IMG/VR virus record: IMGVR_UViG_3300047558_000077
Coordinates: 62,001 to 126,000 of that record
Length of the DNA: 64,000 nucleotides
Origin: a virus
Direction: 5' to 3' (one strand)
Each line of letters begins with the position of its first letter. The stretch's first letter is position 1. The notes beneath the pieces are model-generated. The model saw only the letters and a list, made by a program, of their open reading frames with translations, did no database searches and was not told the origin of the DNA. Positions 20,838-28,544 of the stretch are shown here, one piece after another. The position numbers were made by a program, and so were the translations under genes.

Positions 20838-20871
20838 ATAATGAACATTGGTCCCACGGAATTTCCGTGGG
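20834..20871 (+). promoter_or_regulatory. CTAAATA late-type box and leader hairpin
   Basis: CTAAATA (20834-20840) overlaps the stop of the preceding gene; hairpin CCCACGG (20853-20859) / CCGTGGG (20865-20871) lies between it and the start at 20896. Confidence 0.5.
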
Positions 20872-20895
20872 GCTCCTACCTGAAGGTGAGAAAAC

Positions 20896-21225
20896 ATGAG
20901 AAAGTTGTCTATTGCTCTTGTCGCAGTTCTTGGTCTTTCCCTAGCCGCAGCTACACCAGCTAAAGCCCAGTTTTGGGGCGGTTACTATCCTGGTTTCTAC
21001 GGAGGTTGGGGTTACGGCGGCTATGGTTACGGTGCAGCCGCTCTTGCTGCAGGACTAGCAGTAGGTGCTATTGCTGGTGCTATCGCTGCTAGTAATCAGC
21101 CATACTACGGTCCATATTATGGTGGCTATTATGAACCGGCTCCACGAGTATATCAGCGTAAGCAGATTATCATTCGCAATAGTCCTGGTGCCCGTGTAAT
21201 CGAACAGGACGTATTTGATTGGTGA
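20896..21225 (+). CDS. Secreted Gly/Tyr-rich protein
   Basis: 109 aa: signal peptide to about TPAKA-QF (residue 24), a GGYYPGFYGGWGYGGYGYG tract, then an Ala-rich hydrophobic stretch (33 residues) and a basic tail. Resembles small host-like Gly/Tyr-rich envelope proteins, so it may be host-derived. Possible lysis or envelope role; unproven. Confidence 0.65.
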   Translation: MRKLSIALVAVLGLSLAAATPAKAQFWGGYYPGFYGGWGYGGYGYGAAALAAGLAVGAIAGAIAASNQPYYGPYYGGYYEPAPRVYQRKQIIIRNSPGARVIEQDVFDW

Positions 21226-21232
21226 TCGTCTA

Positions 21233-21523
21233 ATGTGCTACTACACCTTGACACTAGAAAAGAATATCCCTAACGAAGGTCATAAACGTGCGATTATGAT
21301 CCTCGATGCTAGGGATAAGAAAGAAGCAACCGCTAAGTTTCTAAATACTTTCGGTGCTCAATACTATAATGATATCGATCTGGTGGAGGGAATACATATT
21401 CCTGATGGCTTTGATCGGTTGTTAACAGATCAGGCTAGAAAGTATATCTTGAAAGCCAAGACAAAGGCAGATGATGCTCCGCCTTTGGTATCATATCAAA
21501 ACATGATCCATCTAAGCTATTGA
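21233..21523 (+). CDS. Hypothetical protein, 96 aa
   Basis: Begins MCYYTLTLEKN; an upstream in-frame TTG at 21215 is less likely. No good ribosome-binding site. Function unknown. Confidence 0.6.
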   Translation: MCYYTLTLEKNIPNEGHKRAIMILDARDKKEATAKFLNTFGAQYYNDIDLVEGIHIPDGFDRLLTDQARKYILKAKTKADDAPPLVSYQNMIHLSY

Positions 21524-21530
21524 GGAGAGC

Positions 21531-21698
21531 ATGGAATATATTCTAGTGAATGAGTGGTACGTTTATTGGTATGCGACAGTTATGTTGTCGTTACTAACTT
21601 GGCTTAGTATCATGATTCTTTCAGGAACTGTGTTTATCGTTTCTGTAGTTTATGATATCGTCAAGCAGATATCTAATAAGTGGTCAACTAAAAACTAA
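21531..21698 (+). CDS. Small membrane protein, 55 aa
   Basis: GAGGAGAGC just upstream. Long hydrophobic span (VMLSLLTWLSIMILSGTVF). Function unknown. Confidence 0.6.
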   Translation: MEYILVNEWYVYWYATVMLSLLTWLSIMILSGTVFIVSVVYDIVKQISNKWSTKN

Positions 21699-21703
21699 TC
21701 AAT

Positions 21704-21779
21704 GCCGGTATAGCTCAGTAGGTAGAGCAGTTGATTCGTAATCATCAGGTCGTGGGTTCGATTCCTGCTACCGGCACCA
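21704..21779 (+). tRNA. tRNA-Thr(CGT)
   Basis: Acceptor GCCGGTA/TACCGGC, anticodon loop TTCGTAA, CCA. Last tRNA of the cluster. Confidence 0.9.
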
Positions 21780-21792
21780 TTTGGAGAATGAA

Positions 21793-22161
21793 ATGAAAAA
21801 GTTTATTATTAGCGGTCTTACACTCGGTCTACTTGCTCTTCCTTTTACATGGTCTGCCTCTCTAGGTGCTCCTACCAAGAAAGATGAACCTGTTACAGGA
21901 GAAAAGATTGTCTGTGAAAAGACCGAGAGTGCTGTAAAGATGATGAGTGAAAAAGGCTTCTATCATCTACTGAATATGACAAACAAGGATAATGTTGTCG
22001 AGAACATCTGGATTTCGGGTCAGGATATTGTTATCACCGCACAGACAGAAGATAATACCTGTATGCTCGCATTTATGAAAGATGTTACATACAATCCTGA
22101 TACACTACAGGGTCTAGTAAAGGCCTACGAAATGCAAAAGGGAAAGCAGAAGGATATCTAA
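21793..22161 (+). CDS. Secreted protein, 122 aa
   Basis: Signal peptide MKKFIISGLTLGLLALPF with cleavage near WSASLGA; two cysteines in the mature part. Start at 21793 follows TGGAGAATGA. Immediately followed by speD. Function unknown. Confidence 0.65.
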   Translation: MKKFIISGLTLGLLALPFTWSASLGAPTKKDEPVTGEKIVCEKTESAVKMMSEKGFYHLLNMTNKDNVVENIWISGQDIVITAQTEDNTCMLAFMKDVTYNPDTLQGLVKAYEMQKGKQKDI

Positions 22162-22509
22162 ATGGCGTGGGGTTATCATCTTATTCTAGATTGTTATGAT
22201 GCGGACAAAGAACTAATCACCGATGCAAAGAACATCACCGCTTTTGCCAAAACATTAGTAAATCGTATTGATATGAAGGCATATGGTGAACCGCAAGTCA
22301 TTCACTTTGGTGAAGATGATAAGCAAGGCTACACACTGGTGCAGCTAATCGAAACATCCAACATCGTCGCACATTTCTGTGATGATAGTGGAAACTTTTA
22401 TATGGATGTTTTCTCGTGTAAACCCTTTGAAACCGTGAAGGTGCTAGAAACTGTAAATCAGTTTTTCGCTCCAAAGAAGATTAGGGAGCGATATGTAGAA
22501 AGAGACTAA
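22162..22509 (+). CDS. speD: S-adenosylmethionine decarboxylase-like pyruvoyl enzyme
   Basis: 115 aa, class 1b size. The self-cleaving serine and its helpers are in register: S66, H71, C86 in LIETSNIVAHF and DVFSCKPF, with the same spacing (S, +5 H, +20 C) as Thermotoga SpeD. SpeD makes decarboxylated AdoMet for spermidine synthesis; some phage SpeD-like proteins are known to have switched to decarboxylating ornithine or arginine. No speE is visible. Polyamines could help pack DNA. Confidence 0.85.
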   Translation: MAWGYHLILDCYDADKELITDAKNITAFAKTLVNRIDMKAYGEPQVIHFGEDDKQGYTLVQLIETSNIVAHFCDDSGNFYMDVFSCKPFETVKVLETVNQFFAPKKIRERYVERD

Positions 22510-22511
22510 TC

Positions 22512-22982
22512 ATGCGTAAGAAACTGGATCTAGACGAAGTAAGAGAGTTCATTGCAGAGTCCTCGGAGTCTACCAAGATTTATATTGGTTCTGACTCGGA
22601 ACGCCATCGTCGTGGTGGTGTTTGGTTTGCTGACTATGCGGTGGTTGTAGTAGTTCATAAGGACGGTAAGCACGGTGCTAAAGTCTTTGGTGAGATTACA
22701 ACCGAGCGTGATTACGATCAGAAGAAGGATAAGCCACGAGTTCGCTTGATGACCGAGGTTATGAAGGCTGCTCAACTTTATCTGGATCTAGAGGAAGTTA
22801 TCGGTGACCGAGAGTGCCAGGTTCACATCGATATCAATCCAAATCTAAAGCATGGTTCGTCCTGTGTTATTAGTGAAGCAGTTGGCTATATCAAAGGCAT
22901 GACAGGAGTTACGCCTAGAGTAAAGCCAGAAGCATGGGCAGCATCTATTTGTGCTGACAAGTTTCCAGAGTTGCGTTCATAA
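22512..22982 (+). CDS. YkuK/DUF458-like RNase H-fold protein
   Basis: 156 aa. IYIGSDSERHRRGGVWFADYAVVVV matches the start of the DUF458 (YkuK) RNase H-like family, followed by VHIDINPNLKHGSS with conserved acidic residues. Probably a nuclease; substrate unknown. Confidence 0.72.
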   Translation: MRKKLDLDEVREFIAESSESTKIYIGSDSERHRRGGVWFADYAVVVVVHKDGKHGAKVFGEITTERDYDQKKDKPRVRLMTEVMKAAQLYLDLEEVIGDRECQVHIDINPNLKHGSSCVISEAVGYIKGMTGVTPRVKPEAWAASICADKFPELRS

Positions 22983-23000
22983 TGTGAACACATTTATATG

Positions 23001-23042
23001 CTAAATACTTATTCGCTAGGCAGTCATATTGCCTAGCGTTTA
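23001..23042 (+). terminator. CTAAATA box followed by terminator
   Basis: CTAAATA at 23001-23007, then a perfect 9-bp hairpin CGCTAGGCA (23014-23022) / TGCCTAGCG (23030-23038) and TTTA. Ends the speD unit; the box so close to the hairpin would give only a very short RNA. Confidence 0.6.
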
Positions 23043-23188
23043 TAGCCGTTGACTGCGAATGTACCAGCAACGGCATTTCACTCCTATACGACCTCGTCAG
23101 GTTCTTTTTCCTAAAACAATCTCACATTTCCTTCATCTTTCGTTATCGTGATATTGTGCGTGGTCGTATCTAACAGAAAGGTACTATT
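23043..23188 (+). other. Non-coding leader before M15 peptidase
   Basis: About 145 bp without ORF. Contains hairpin GCCGTTG (23045-23051) / CAACGGC (23068-23074). Otherwise nothing recognised. Confidence 0.4.
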
Positions 23189-23680
23189 ATGAAAAAGATT
23201 TTATTTGCTTTCATTACGGTACTTGCTCTTGCGGTACCCGCAGAAGCAAGAAATCTGGCTCAGACAGAGGTCCAGGAACATAATCTTCTAGATAATATTC
23301 TTGGTACTCAGGACGGTTCATGGGGCGTTTCGCCTCGTATTCGTGCTCCTATTCGTCATGCTAACCGTTATCACACATATAAGCGTCACTATGTAGGTAA
23401 TGTTTCTAATTCTATCGCTTCATACGGTAGAATGCTCCAGGCTTCTGGACTAAGAGTATCAGAACATCCTGCATTTGGAGGCGTTCATCATGTCCATCAT
23501 GGTTGGGCACATTATGCTGGAAGAGCAATTGATGTGAACATCGGGCGTGGTGTTAATGAAGCGTCAAGTAGAGCAACCAGAGCTAGATTTGATGCTGTTG
23601 CCGCACGAGCCAGGGCAGCAGGATACACCGTGCTGTGGCGAGTAGCTGGCCACTTTAATCACATACATATTCAACGTTAA
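23189..23680 (+). CDS. Secreted M15-type D-Ala-D-Ala peptidase
   Basis: 163 aa. Signal peptide to AEA-RN (residue 20). Zinc ligands H108-x6-D115 (HYAGRAIDV) and H158-x-H160 (HFNHIHI) fit the M15 fold that cuts peptidoglycan stem peptides. Exported, so may act as a signal-anchored or secreted endolysin. Followed by a strong terminator. Confidence 0.75.
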   Translation: MKKILFAFITVLALAVPAEARNLAQTEVQEHNLLDNILGTQDGSWGVSPRIRAPIRHANRYHTYKRHYVGNVSNSIASYGRMLQASGLRVSEHPAFGGVHHVHHGWAHYAGRAIDVNIGRGVNEASSRATRARFDAVAARARAAGYTVLWRVAGHFNHIHIQR

Positions 23681-23683
23681 CGG

Positions 23684-23711
23684 AGAGGGGAGCAGAAATG
23701 CTCCTCTTTTT
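23684..23711 (+). terminator. Intrinsic terminator
   Basis: AGAGG(G)GAGC / GCTCCTCT stem with loop AGAAAT and a T5 run, just after the peptidase gene. Confidence 0.85.
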
Positions 23712-23715
23712 CTTG

Positions 23716-23722
23716 CTAAATA
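23716..23722 (+). promoter_or_regulatory. Late-promoter-like CTAAATA box
   Basis: CTAAATA five bases before the ATG at 23728; a transcript starting 6-7 bp downstream would be leaderless. Confidence 0.45.
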
Positions 23723-23727
23723 CTCGT

Positions 23728-23925
23728 ATGCTAAAGATCGAAACATCATTTGCAAAAAACCGAGAAATTGCGGAACAAAGACTAAGCATATGTAAAGAAT
23801 GCCCTAGATATGTTGAAGCAATAAGCCGCTGTAGAGAATGCGGTTGTTTCATGAAAGCAAAAGCATTATGGCCCAGTGCTGCTTGTCCTCTAGGAAAATG
23901 GGGGCCACATAAAGGAGAAAAGTGA
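23728..23925 (+). CDS. Cysteine-rich zinc-binding phage protein
   Basis: 65 aa. Pattern RLSICKECPRY ... CRECGCFMKAK ... CPLGKW with six cysteines is a family widespread in T4-like phages near virion genes. The start at 23728 is chosen because an upstream ATG lies inside the terminator. Confidence 0.75.
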   Translation: MLKIETSFAKNREIAEQRLSICKECPRYVEAISRCRECGCFMKAKALWPSAACPLGKWGPHKGEK

Positions 23926-24554
23926 TGGCTTTTCTATTCAGAGATTACTGGCCTAGACCAATTGCGGGCAATCTATCAATACACAATTTTGGCAATGGCG
24001 CTGACGGCAAACCCTATTCATTCATGGTATGGAACGCAGGTGATAATCGTCACTACTATCAAGAAGACTATCACGATAACAAGTGGACCGCTACATGGGT
24101 CATGGACTATCTTGGCGAAAAAGGTGTAACCGAGACGGCGGATATCTATCCACGTTATCCATATCAGTTCTGGACAAAGTATAGAACTACAGCGTTTGTT
24201 AAAGGTAAGGAAATACTTTGGGGCGGTATTCAAAACATTGGTGATGAATTTACCGTTGATCTCATGATTGATCCTGTTAACTCAACAAAGTTCGAACTAC
24301 CAACTCCAGGAAAACAAAGAGTAAAGTTTTGTAATCAGTATAATCTATTCAACGGTTACACCGACGTTATCGAAATTGAATACGATCAGACATTTGGTAA
24401 CAAGACGGCTGGCTGGAGAGCATGGCACGCCCGTGGTGTAGGAATTGTTCAAATCAAGTGGAGATGGAAAGGAAACGATATCGGCGATCCTATTCCTGCA
24501 ACAGTTTCCGTTGTTAAAGGAAAGATTGTCAATAAGTATCCCGTATTGACATAA
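23925..24554 (+). CDS. Hypothetical protein, possible virion component
   Basis: 209 aa, rich in aromatic residues and beta strands, with repeated tryptophans. ATG overlaps the upstream TGA. Position after a late-type gene suggests a structural or adsorption protein; not recognised. Confidence 0.6.
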   Translation: MAFLFRDYWPRPIAGNLSIHNFGNGADGKPYSFMVWNAGDNRHYYQEDYHDNKWTATWVMDYLGEKGVTETADIYPRYPYQFWTKYRTTAFVKGKEILWGGIQNIGDEFTVDLMIDPVNSTKFELPTPGKQRVKFCNQYNLFNGYTDVIEIEYDQTFGNKTAGWRAWHARGVGIVQIKWRWKGNDIGDPIPATVSVVKGKIVNKYPVLT

Positions 24555-24574
24555 CGACCTTTCTTTGCTATAAT
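24546..24574 (+). promoter_or_regulatory. Consensus sigma70 promoter
   Basis: TTGACA (24546-24551), 17 bp, TATAAT (24569-24574). The next ATG is at 24581, where transcription should begin, implying a leaderless mRNA. Confidence 0.8.
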
Positions 24575-24580
24575 GACAGA

Positions 24581-24994
24581 ATGAAAAATGTGAATAAGGA
24601 AATCCTCAAAACCCTGACAAAGGTGGCCGCTGCTAATCCGCATCCTGCGGAAAAGTTTGCGGCCGCTATTGTTTTTCGTAATCGTATTGTTTCCATCGGA
24701 ATGAATAGTATGAAGTCTCATCCGATGGCAGCGAAATATTCCAAAAATCAACACGCCATTTTCCTTCATAGTGAGGTAGCAGCAATCAAGAATGCTCTCC
24801 GTGAGGTTGAGGTTGATCATCTCACCAAATGCGAACTGTATATTGTGCGAGTAAAGAAAGAGCAACCGTTTGCCCGAAATGTTGTTTGGGGTCTGGCTAA
24901 ACCTTGTATCGGTTGTCAAAGAGCAATCGCCGAGTTTGGTCTGAAACGAGTAATCTATACCTGTGATGGTGGAGACTATGAGGTGATGGAATGA
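24581..24994 (+). CDS. Cytidine/deoxycytidylate deaminase-like protein
   Basis: 137 aa. Zinc site H63-S-E65 (LHSEVAAI) and P108-C-I-G-C112 (KPCIGCQRAI) of the deaminase superfamily; E65 is the proton shuttle. T4-like phages use dCMP deaminase to feed dTMP synthesis; ThyX is encoded at 38110. Exact substrate not determined. Confidence 0.75.
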   Translation: MKNVNKEILKTLTKVAAANPHPAEKFAAAIVFRNRIVSIGMNSMKSHPMAAKYSKNQHAIFLHSEVAAIKNALREVEVDHLTKCELYIVRVKKEQPFARNVVWGLAKPCIGCQRAIAEFGLKRVIYTCDGGDYEVME

Positions 24995-25185
24995 GCATTG
25001 ATCAACTAAATCATGATATCTATGTTTCAAAACAAGAAAAAGAAATCAACCGACTTCAAAAGTATGAGAAGTTGGTTCAGTTTATTGCCAATGACTATCA
25101 TGAACTATCACACGATAAAGCCATGTGGCAGCGTGACGATTGGAAAAACCGTTGCCGCAAACTGATTGAGGAAGATAATGACTGA
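24991..25185 (+). CDS. Small hypothetical protein, 64 aa
   Basis: Charged coiled-coil-like protein with overlaps on both sides. Unknown. Confidence 0.6.
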   Translation: MSIDQLNHDIYVSKQEKEINRLQKYEKLVQFIANDYHELSHDKAMWQRDDWKNRCRKLIEEDND

Positions 25186-25624
25186 CGAAAACAAAATGAC
25201 TTGGTGGGAAGCAAGTCAAGAACTGGATAAGATGATGCTAGACTCCCATAATGATCTTGATGAAATGGCAGATAAATGTCCATCTAAATTGAAACTTGCC
25301 GTCACTCGATGGGTAATGAAACATATTGTGGATCATGCCCGTGAAGGTGGTTCTTACAGATATCTAATCTATAATCGTCTTGGTTTCGGACCAGAAGCAT
25401 ATGCCCCTCTATGTGATGATGGTATGACTATCTCTAATGAGTTTGATATTGATAACATGGATGCTATCAAAGCAAAGGTCAGAGAAGAAAAGATTGAATC
25501 GCTAAAGCCTCTTCTTAATATGTGTGATGAACCAGGTTGTTTCAAGAATGCAGGATGCGGATGGCCAAGCGAAAATGGATATCGTCGGACATGTGGTGAA
25601 CACTATAGAGAACATAAGAAGTGA
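25178..25624 (+). CDS. Hypothetical protein with C-terminal zinc-ribbon-like motif
   Basis: 148 aa. The C-terminus carries CDEPGCFKNAGCGW and RTCGEH, a small metal-binding pattern. Start at 25178 overlaps the previous gene. Function unknown. Confidence 0.6.
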   Translation: MTDENKMTWWEASQELDKMMLDSHNDLDEMADKCPSKLKLAVTRWVMKHIVDHAREGGSYRYLIYNRLGFGPEAYAPLCDDGMTISNEFDIDNMDAIKAKVREEKIESLKPLLNMCDEPGCFKNAGCGWPSENGYRRTCGEHYREHKK

Positions 25625-25675
25625 CATATATAATCCTGAACCCTCGCTTTTGATGCGAGTAACAGGAGTATATTC

Positions 25676-26341
25676 ATGGCTAAAACATTCAAAGAGGCAT
25701 TTGGTGCCGCAAGAAAAGCAGGTAAAGAAACATTCGTTTTCGACGGCAAACTATACACCACAGAAGTGGCAGTAAAAGATGCCGACGAAACAAAATTCGT
25801 TGACGTTACCAATACAGTTGCTGACGCTAAGGTTGCTACTGTAGGTAAACTAAAGAAGAACGTATGGCCATTACAGTCAGAGTTGCGTAAGAAGTTCGGC
25901 ACACCTGATTATGGTGGAGCATTCAGAAAGAATATGGTTCAGGTAAATCTACCATATACAATGTGGATGGACGATATTAAGATTACTAAAACATGGATGA
26001 ATAGAAGTTGCGCCGACTCTCTTGTTCGTGTTCTTACATATGTGTGGGACGAGAATGGTCGTGACTATGACAAAATCAAGGCACAGCAACTACATATCTT
26101 TTCTGGTTCATGGAACATTCGTAACATGCGTGGCGGTTCTTCGCTATCTACCCATGCTTTTGGTGTTGCCATCGATATCGCTGCCCCTTATAATGCTCTT
26201 GGTAGAAAGCCAGGATATAATAAGCATTCTTTCACTGATAACTCTCTAATCGTCAAGGCCTTCAAAGAAGAAGGATGGATTTGGGGCGGTGATTGGCAGC
26301 GTCGCCCTGACGGTATGCATTTCCAGGCTGCCCGTATCTAA
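25676..26341 (+). CDS. M15 family D,D-carboxypeptidase / endolysin
   Basis: 221 aa. Catalytic part residues 130-221: S-x-H160 (SSLSTHAFGVAID) with D167, then WGGDWQRRPDGMH with H215, the zinc ligands of Peptidase_M15_4. The N-terminus (KTFKEAFGAARKAGKETFVFDGK) is a module seen in front of other phage lytic enzymes. No signal peptide, so it needs a holin or is virion-borne. A hairpin CTCGC/GCGAG lies upstream. Confidence 0.85.
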   Translation: MAKTFKEAFGAARKAGKETFVFDGKLYTTEVAVKDADETKFVDVTNTVADAKVATVGKLKKNVWPLQSELRKKFGTPDYGGAFRKNMVQVNLPYTMWMDDIKITKTWMNRSCADSLVRVLTYVWDENGRDYDKIKAQQLHIFSGSWNIRNMRGGSSLSTHAFGVAIDIAAPYNALGRKPGYNKHSFTDNSLIVKAFKEEGWIWGGDWQRRPDGMHFQAARI

Positions 26342-26359
26342 CACAACGAGGTTTATATT

Positions 26360-26650
26360 ATGAAAATGATATACAAGTATCCACTTGGTACAGAAATATA
26401 TCACAATATGGTGACCGAGGTCGAGATGCCCAGAAACGCAGAGATATTATCCTTACAAATGCAAGGTGGTATTCCTGTAATCTGGGCTATCGTCAATCCC
26501 AAGAAACAAAAGCGCAAGTATGTGTTTCATGTCTTTGGTACAGGATATGAAATGCTTGACTATGAAAGAAAGCATTATGTTTATGTCGGCACAGTTCAAC
26601 AGAGCGGTCTAATGACTCTTGTTTGGCATATTTTTGAGGTGATAGAATAA
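26360..26650 (+). CDS. DUF7352-like phage protein
   Basis: 96 aa. Pattern IYKYPL ... VEMPRNAEILSLQMQGGIPVIWAIV is a small family common in phages; function unknown. Overlaps next gene by one base. Confidence 0.65.
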   Translation: MKMIYKYPLGTEIYHNMVTEVEMPRNAEILSLQMQGGIPVIWAIVNPKKQKRKYVFHVFGTGYEMLDYERKHYVYVGTVQQSGLMTLVWHIFEVIE

Positions 26651-27156
26651 TGGGCAGTTCACGAGACCTTTGGGACGAAGCAGTAGAAGACGCTAATGCT
26701 ACGGTCACTGGTAATATAACAAGGCCACCAGGATCATATATTACTTCTATACCATATCCTCACGGCGCTGTCGGAGCGTCTGGTTCTATTGTTGGTGCTC
26801 CTTCGACTACGGCTAGTGAACTAACGGTTATGACTTCTCACGGTCAAGTAAAGATAAATCTTGATACAGGTGTTCTTACTATTCCACATGGCATTGGTCG
26901 TGAAGAGGCTATTCGTGACTTTTGGTTGGGATTTCAAGAGAACTTCCGAGGTGCTGAAAGGGCAAAGTATGAGGATGAGGTTGCTTCTCTAAAAAAACAT
27001 ATATCCTATATCACTCAAAAAGCAGAAGAATATAAAAATGAGGTCCTTAATACAGCGAAGAAGTCTGTTGTCAAAAAGATTGCTGAAAAGTATGGCAATG
27101 AAAAGTTTATCATGGTGAAGCCTACTGATTTAATCAAGTTTATTGAGGAAGCATGA
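26650..27156 (+). CDS. Hypothetical protein, 168 aa
   Basis: Low-complexity G/S/T/P-rich first half, coiled-coil second half (residues 105-145). ATGA overlap with next gene. Could be virion-associated; unknown. Confidence 0.6.
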   Translation: MGSSRDLWDEAVEDANATVTGNITRPPGSYITSIPYPHGAVGASGSIVGAPSTTASELTVMTSHGQVKINLDTGVLTIPHGIGREEAIRDFWLGFQENFRGAERAKYEDEVASLKKHISYITQKAEEYKNEVLNTAKKSVVKKIAEKYGNEKFIMVKPTDLIKFIEEA

Positions 27157-27404
27157 GAGACAAACACGAAGAACTAATCCAACAACTACATGAACTGGCG
27201 GACTGGGTTGAGAAACATAACTCAGTCCATTGTCATTCTGTTACAAGGAAAGCAGCATACACGATTGCCAGATTTGAAGAAGAAAACCATCGCTTGCGTC
27301 TGCAACTAAACAAAAGATATGTGACTATTGGCGATCTATATCATAGAGTCGTTGGTGCTGTTAGATTGTGGATTTACATAATCAAAAAGAAACTTAGTCA
27401 GTAA
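27153..27404 (+). CDS. Hypothetical protein, 83 aa
   Basis: Helical with a hydrophobic C-terminal segment (VVGAVRLWIYIIKKK). Unknown. Confidence 0.55.
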   Translation: MRDKHEELIQQLHELADWVEKHNSVHCHSVTRKAAYTIARFEEENHRLRLQLNKRYVTIGDLYHRVVGAVRLWIYIIKKKLSQ

Positions 27405-27412
27405 GAAGAAAC

Positions 27413-27419
27413 ATAAATA
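27413..27419 (+). promoter_or_regulatory. Late-promoter-like ATAAATA box
   Basis: CATAAATA about 28 bp before the TTG start at 27448. Confidence 0.5.
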
Positions 27420-27447
27420 CTCTTAGTATTATACTAGGAGAATAATT

Positions 27448-28533
27448 TTGGCAGTCAAAAAGCCCGACTCAAAGACAGTTATTAGCGAAGCCGCCGATTT
27501 ACTGAACTCACTGGCCAAGAAGCATAACTTCCAGGTTGCTCCTACACAAAAGCTAGGTAAGCCTTCTAAGTCAAACTCTACAGTGAGAGAGTTTAGATTA
27601 CAGTTGATTATTACTAACAAAGACACATCAGAGGCTTTTAAAGCAGCCGTCTTAAAAGAGTTGAAACTTGTTAATGGTGTCACTAAGATCACATATAACT
27701 CAATCTCTCCTAATAGTAGCAAATATCCCTCAGTATCGTTCACATATCAAGGGATGAAGTTTGATGCTGTTATCGCCAAAGGCGCTAACAAAGGCGAAAA
27801 CTTTGAAAAGAAAACTATCACCGATCTATCAAATTTTTTTAAGAGAAAAGGTGTCAATAAGACATATAAGGATCTGGTAGAAAAACTCACGGCGGCGAAT
27901 CCTGCTTTCGGTAAGAATGAAATCATATCGGTCACGCAAAGAACAGGATCTACAAAAAAAGAAGGCGTAGCAACAGCCGATCTAGGTGCGATCATCGGCG
28001 ACATTGTTATTAAAGATTCAGGCAAAAACACCTGGTTCATTTCACTAAAAGATGTTAATGGTTCTACCTTTAGCTCCTATTCTGGAGCGGCTTCTCTATT
28101 CAATGCAGAGGGCACACTTCAACCCGACTCTGCCGGAGCAAAATTTCTCAATTCATTCGGTGTCGATCTAAATAAAGTTCAAGCGGGTTTTGATGAAAGA
28201 AACAAGATTAAGAAAAGACGACCCAAGATTCCTGTTGCCGCAGCTAACAAAAAAGAAATTAAAGCTATATTTGAACGTGCTTGGGGCATGAATTACTTTT
28301 ATGTAAGAAAGGTCGGAACGTCTGATTGGAAAGTTTTCTGGATGAGCAAAAGTAAGTTAGATTCTCTATCTGATAATATGACAGTTACTAAAGTTAACTA
28401 TCCTAATCCTGGTTCGAAGCAGATTACCATCTTTTGTTCTACACCAAATGCTGAATACTCAATTGAACTAAGAAATAGTAAGGCGCAAGAATATCCTAAT
28501 GATACCAAGTTTAAGATCATTCGATTTAAGTAA
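27448..28533 (+). CDS. Conserved phage protein, TTG start
   Basis: 361 aa. TTG start supported by AGGAG 7 bp upstream and lack of a better codon. Contains FEKKTITDLSNFFKR, SFTYQGMKFDAVIAKGANKG and WFISLKDVNGSTFSSYSG, suggestive of a nuclease-like or DNA-end-binding fold, but not assigned. Family seen in large aquatic myoviruses. Late-type box upstream suggests a morphogenesis role. Confidence 0.65.
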   Translation: MAVKKPDSKTVISEAADLLNSLAKKHNFQVAPTQKLGKPSKSNSTVREFRLQLIITNKDTSEAFKAAVLKELKLVNGVTKITYNSISPNSSKYPSVSFTYQGMKFDAVIAKGANKGENFEKKTITDLSNFFKRKGVNKTYKDLVEKLTAANPAFGKNEIISVTQRTGSTKKEGVATADLGAIIGDIVIKDSGKNTWFISLKDVNGSTFSSYSGAASLFNAEGTLQPDSAGAKFLNSFGVDLNKVQAGFDERNKIKKRRPKIPVAAANKKEIKAIFERAWGMNYFYVRKVGTSDWKVFWMSKSKLDSLSDNMTVTKVNYPNPGSKQITIFCSTPNAEYSIELRNSKAQEYPNDTKFKIIRFK

Positions 28534-28544
28534 GGAACTCAACA

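Noticed and set aside
23698-23727. Earlier ATG for the Cys-rich protein
   Set aside because: Inside the terminator stem of the M15 gene; ATG 23728 begins the conserved part.
24449-25030. 193-codon minus-strand open frame
   Set aside because: Lies opposite the deaminase and neighbours, which have clear motifs and promoter; treated as a shadow.
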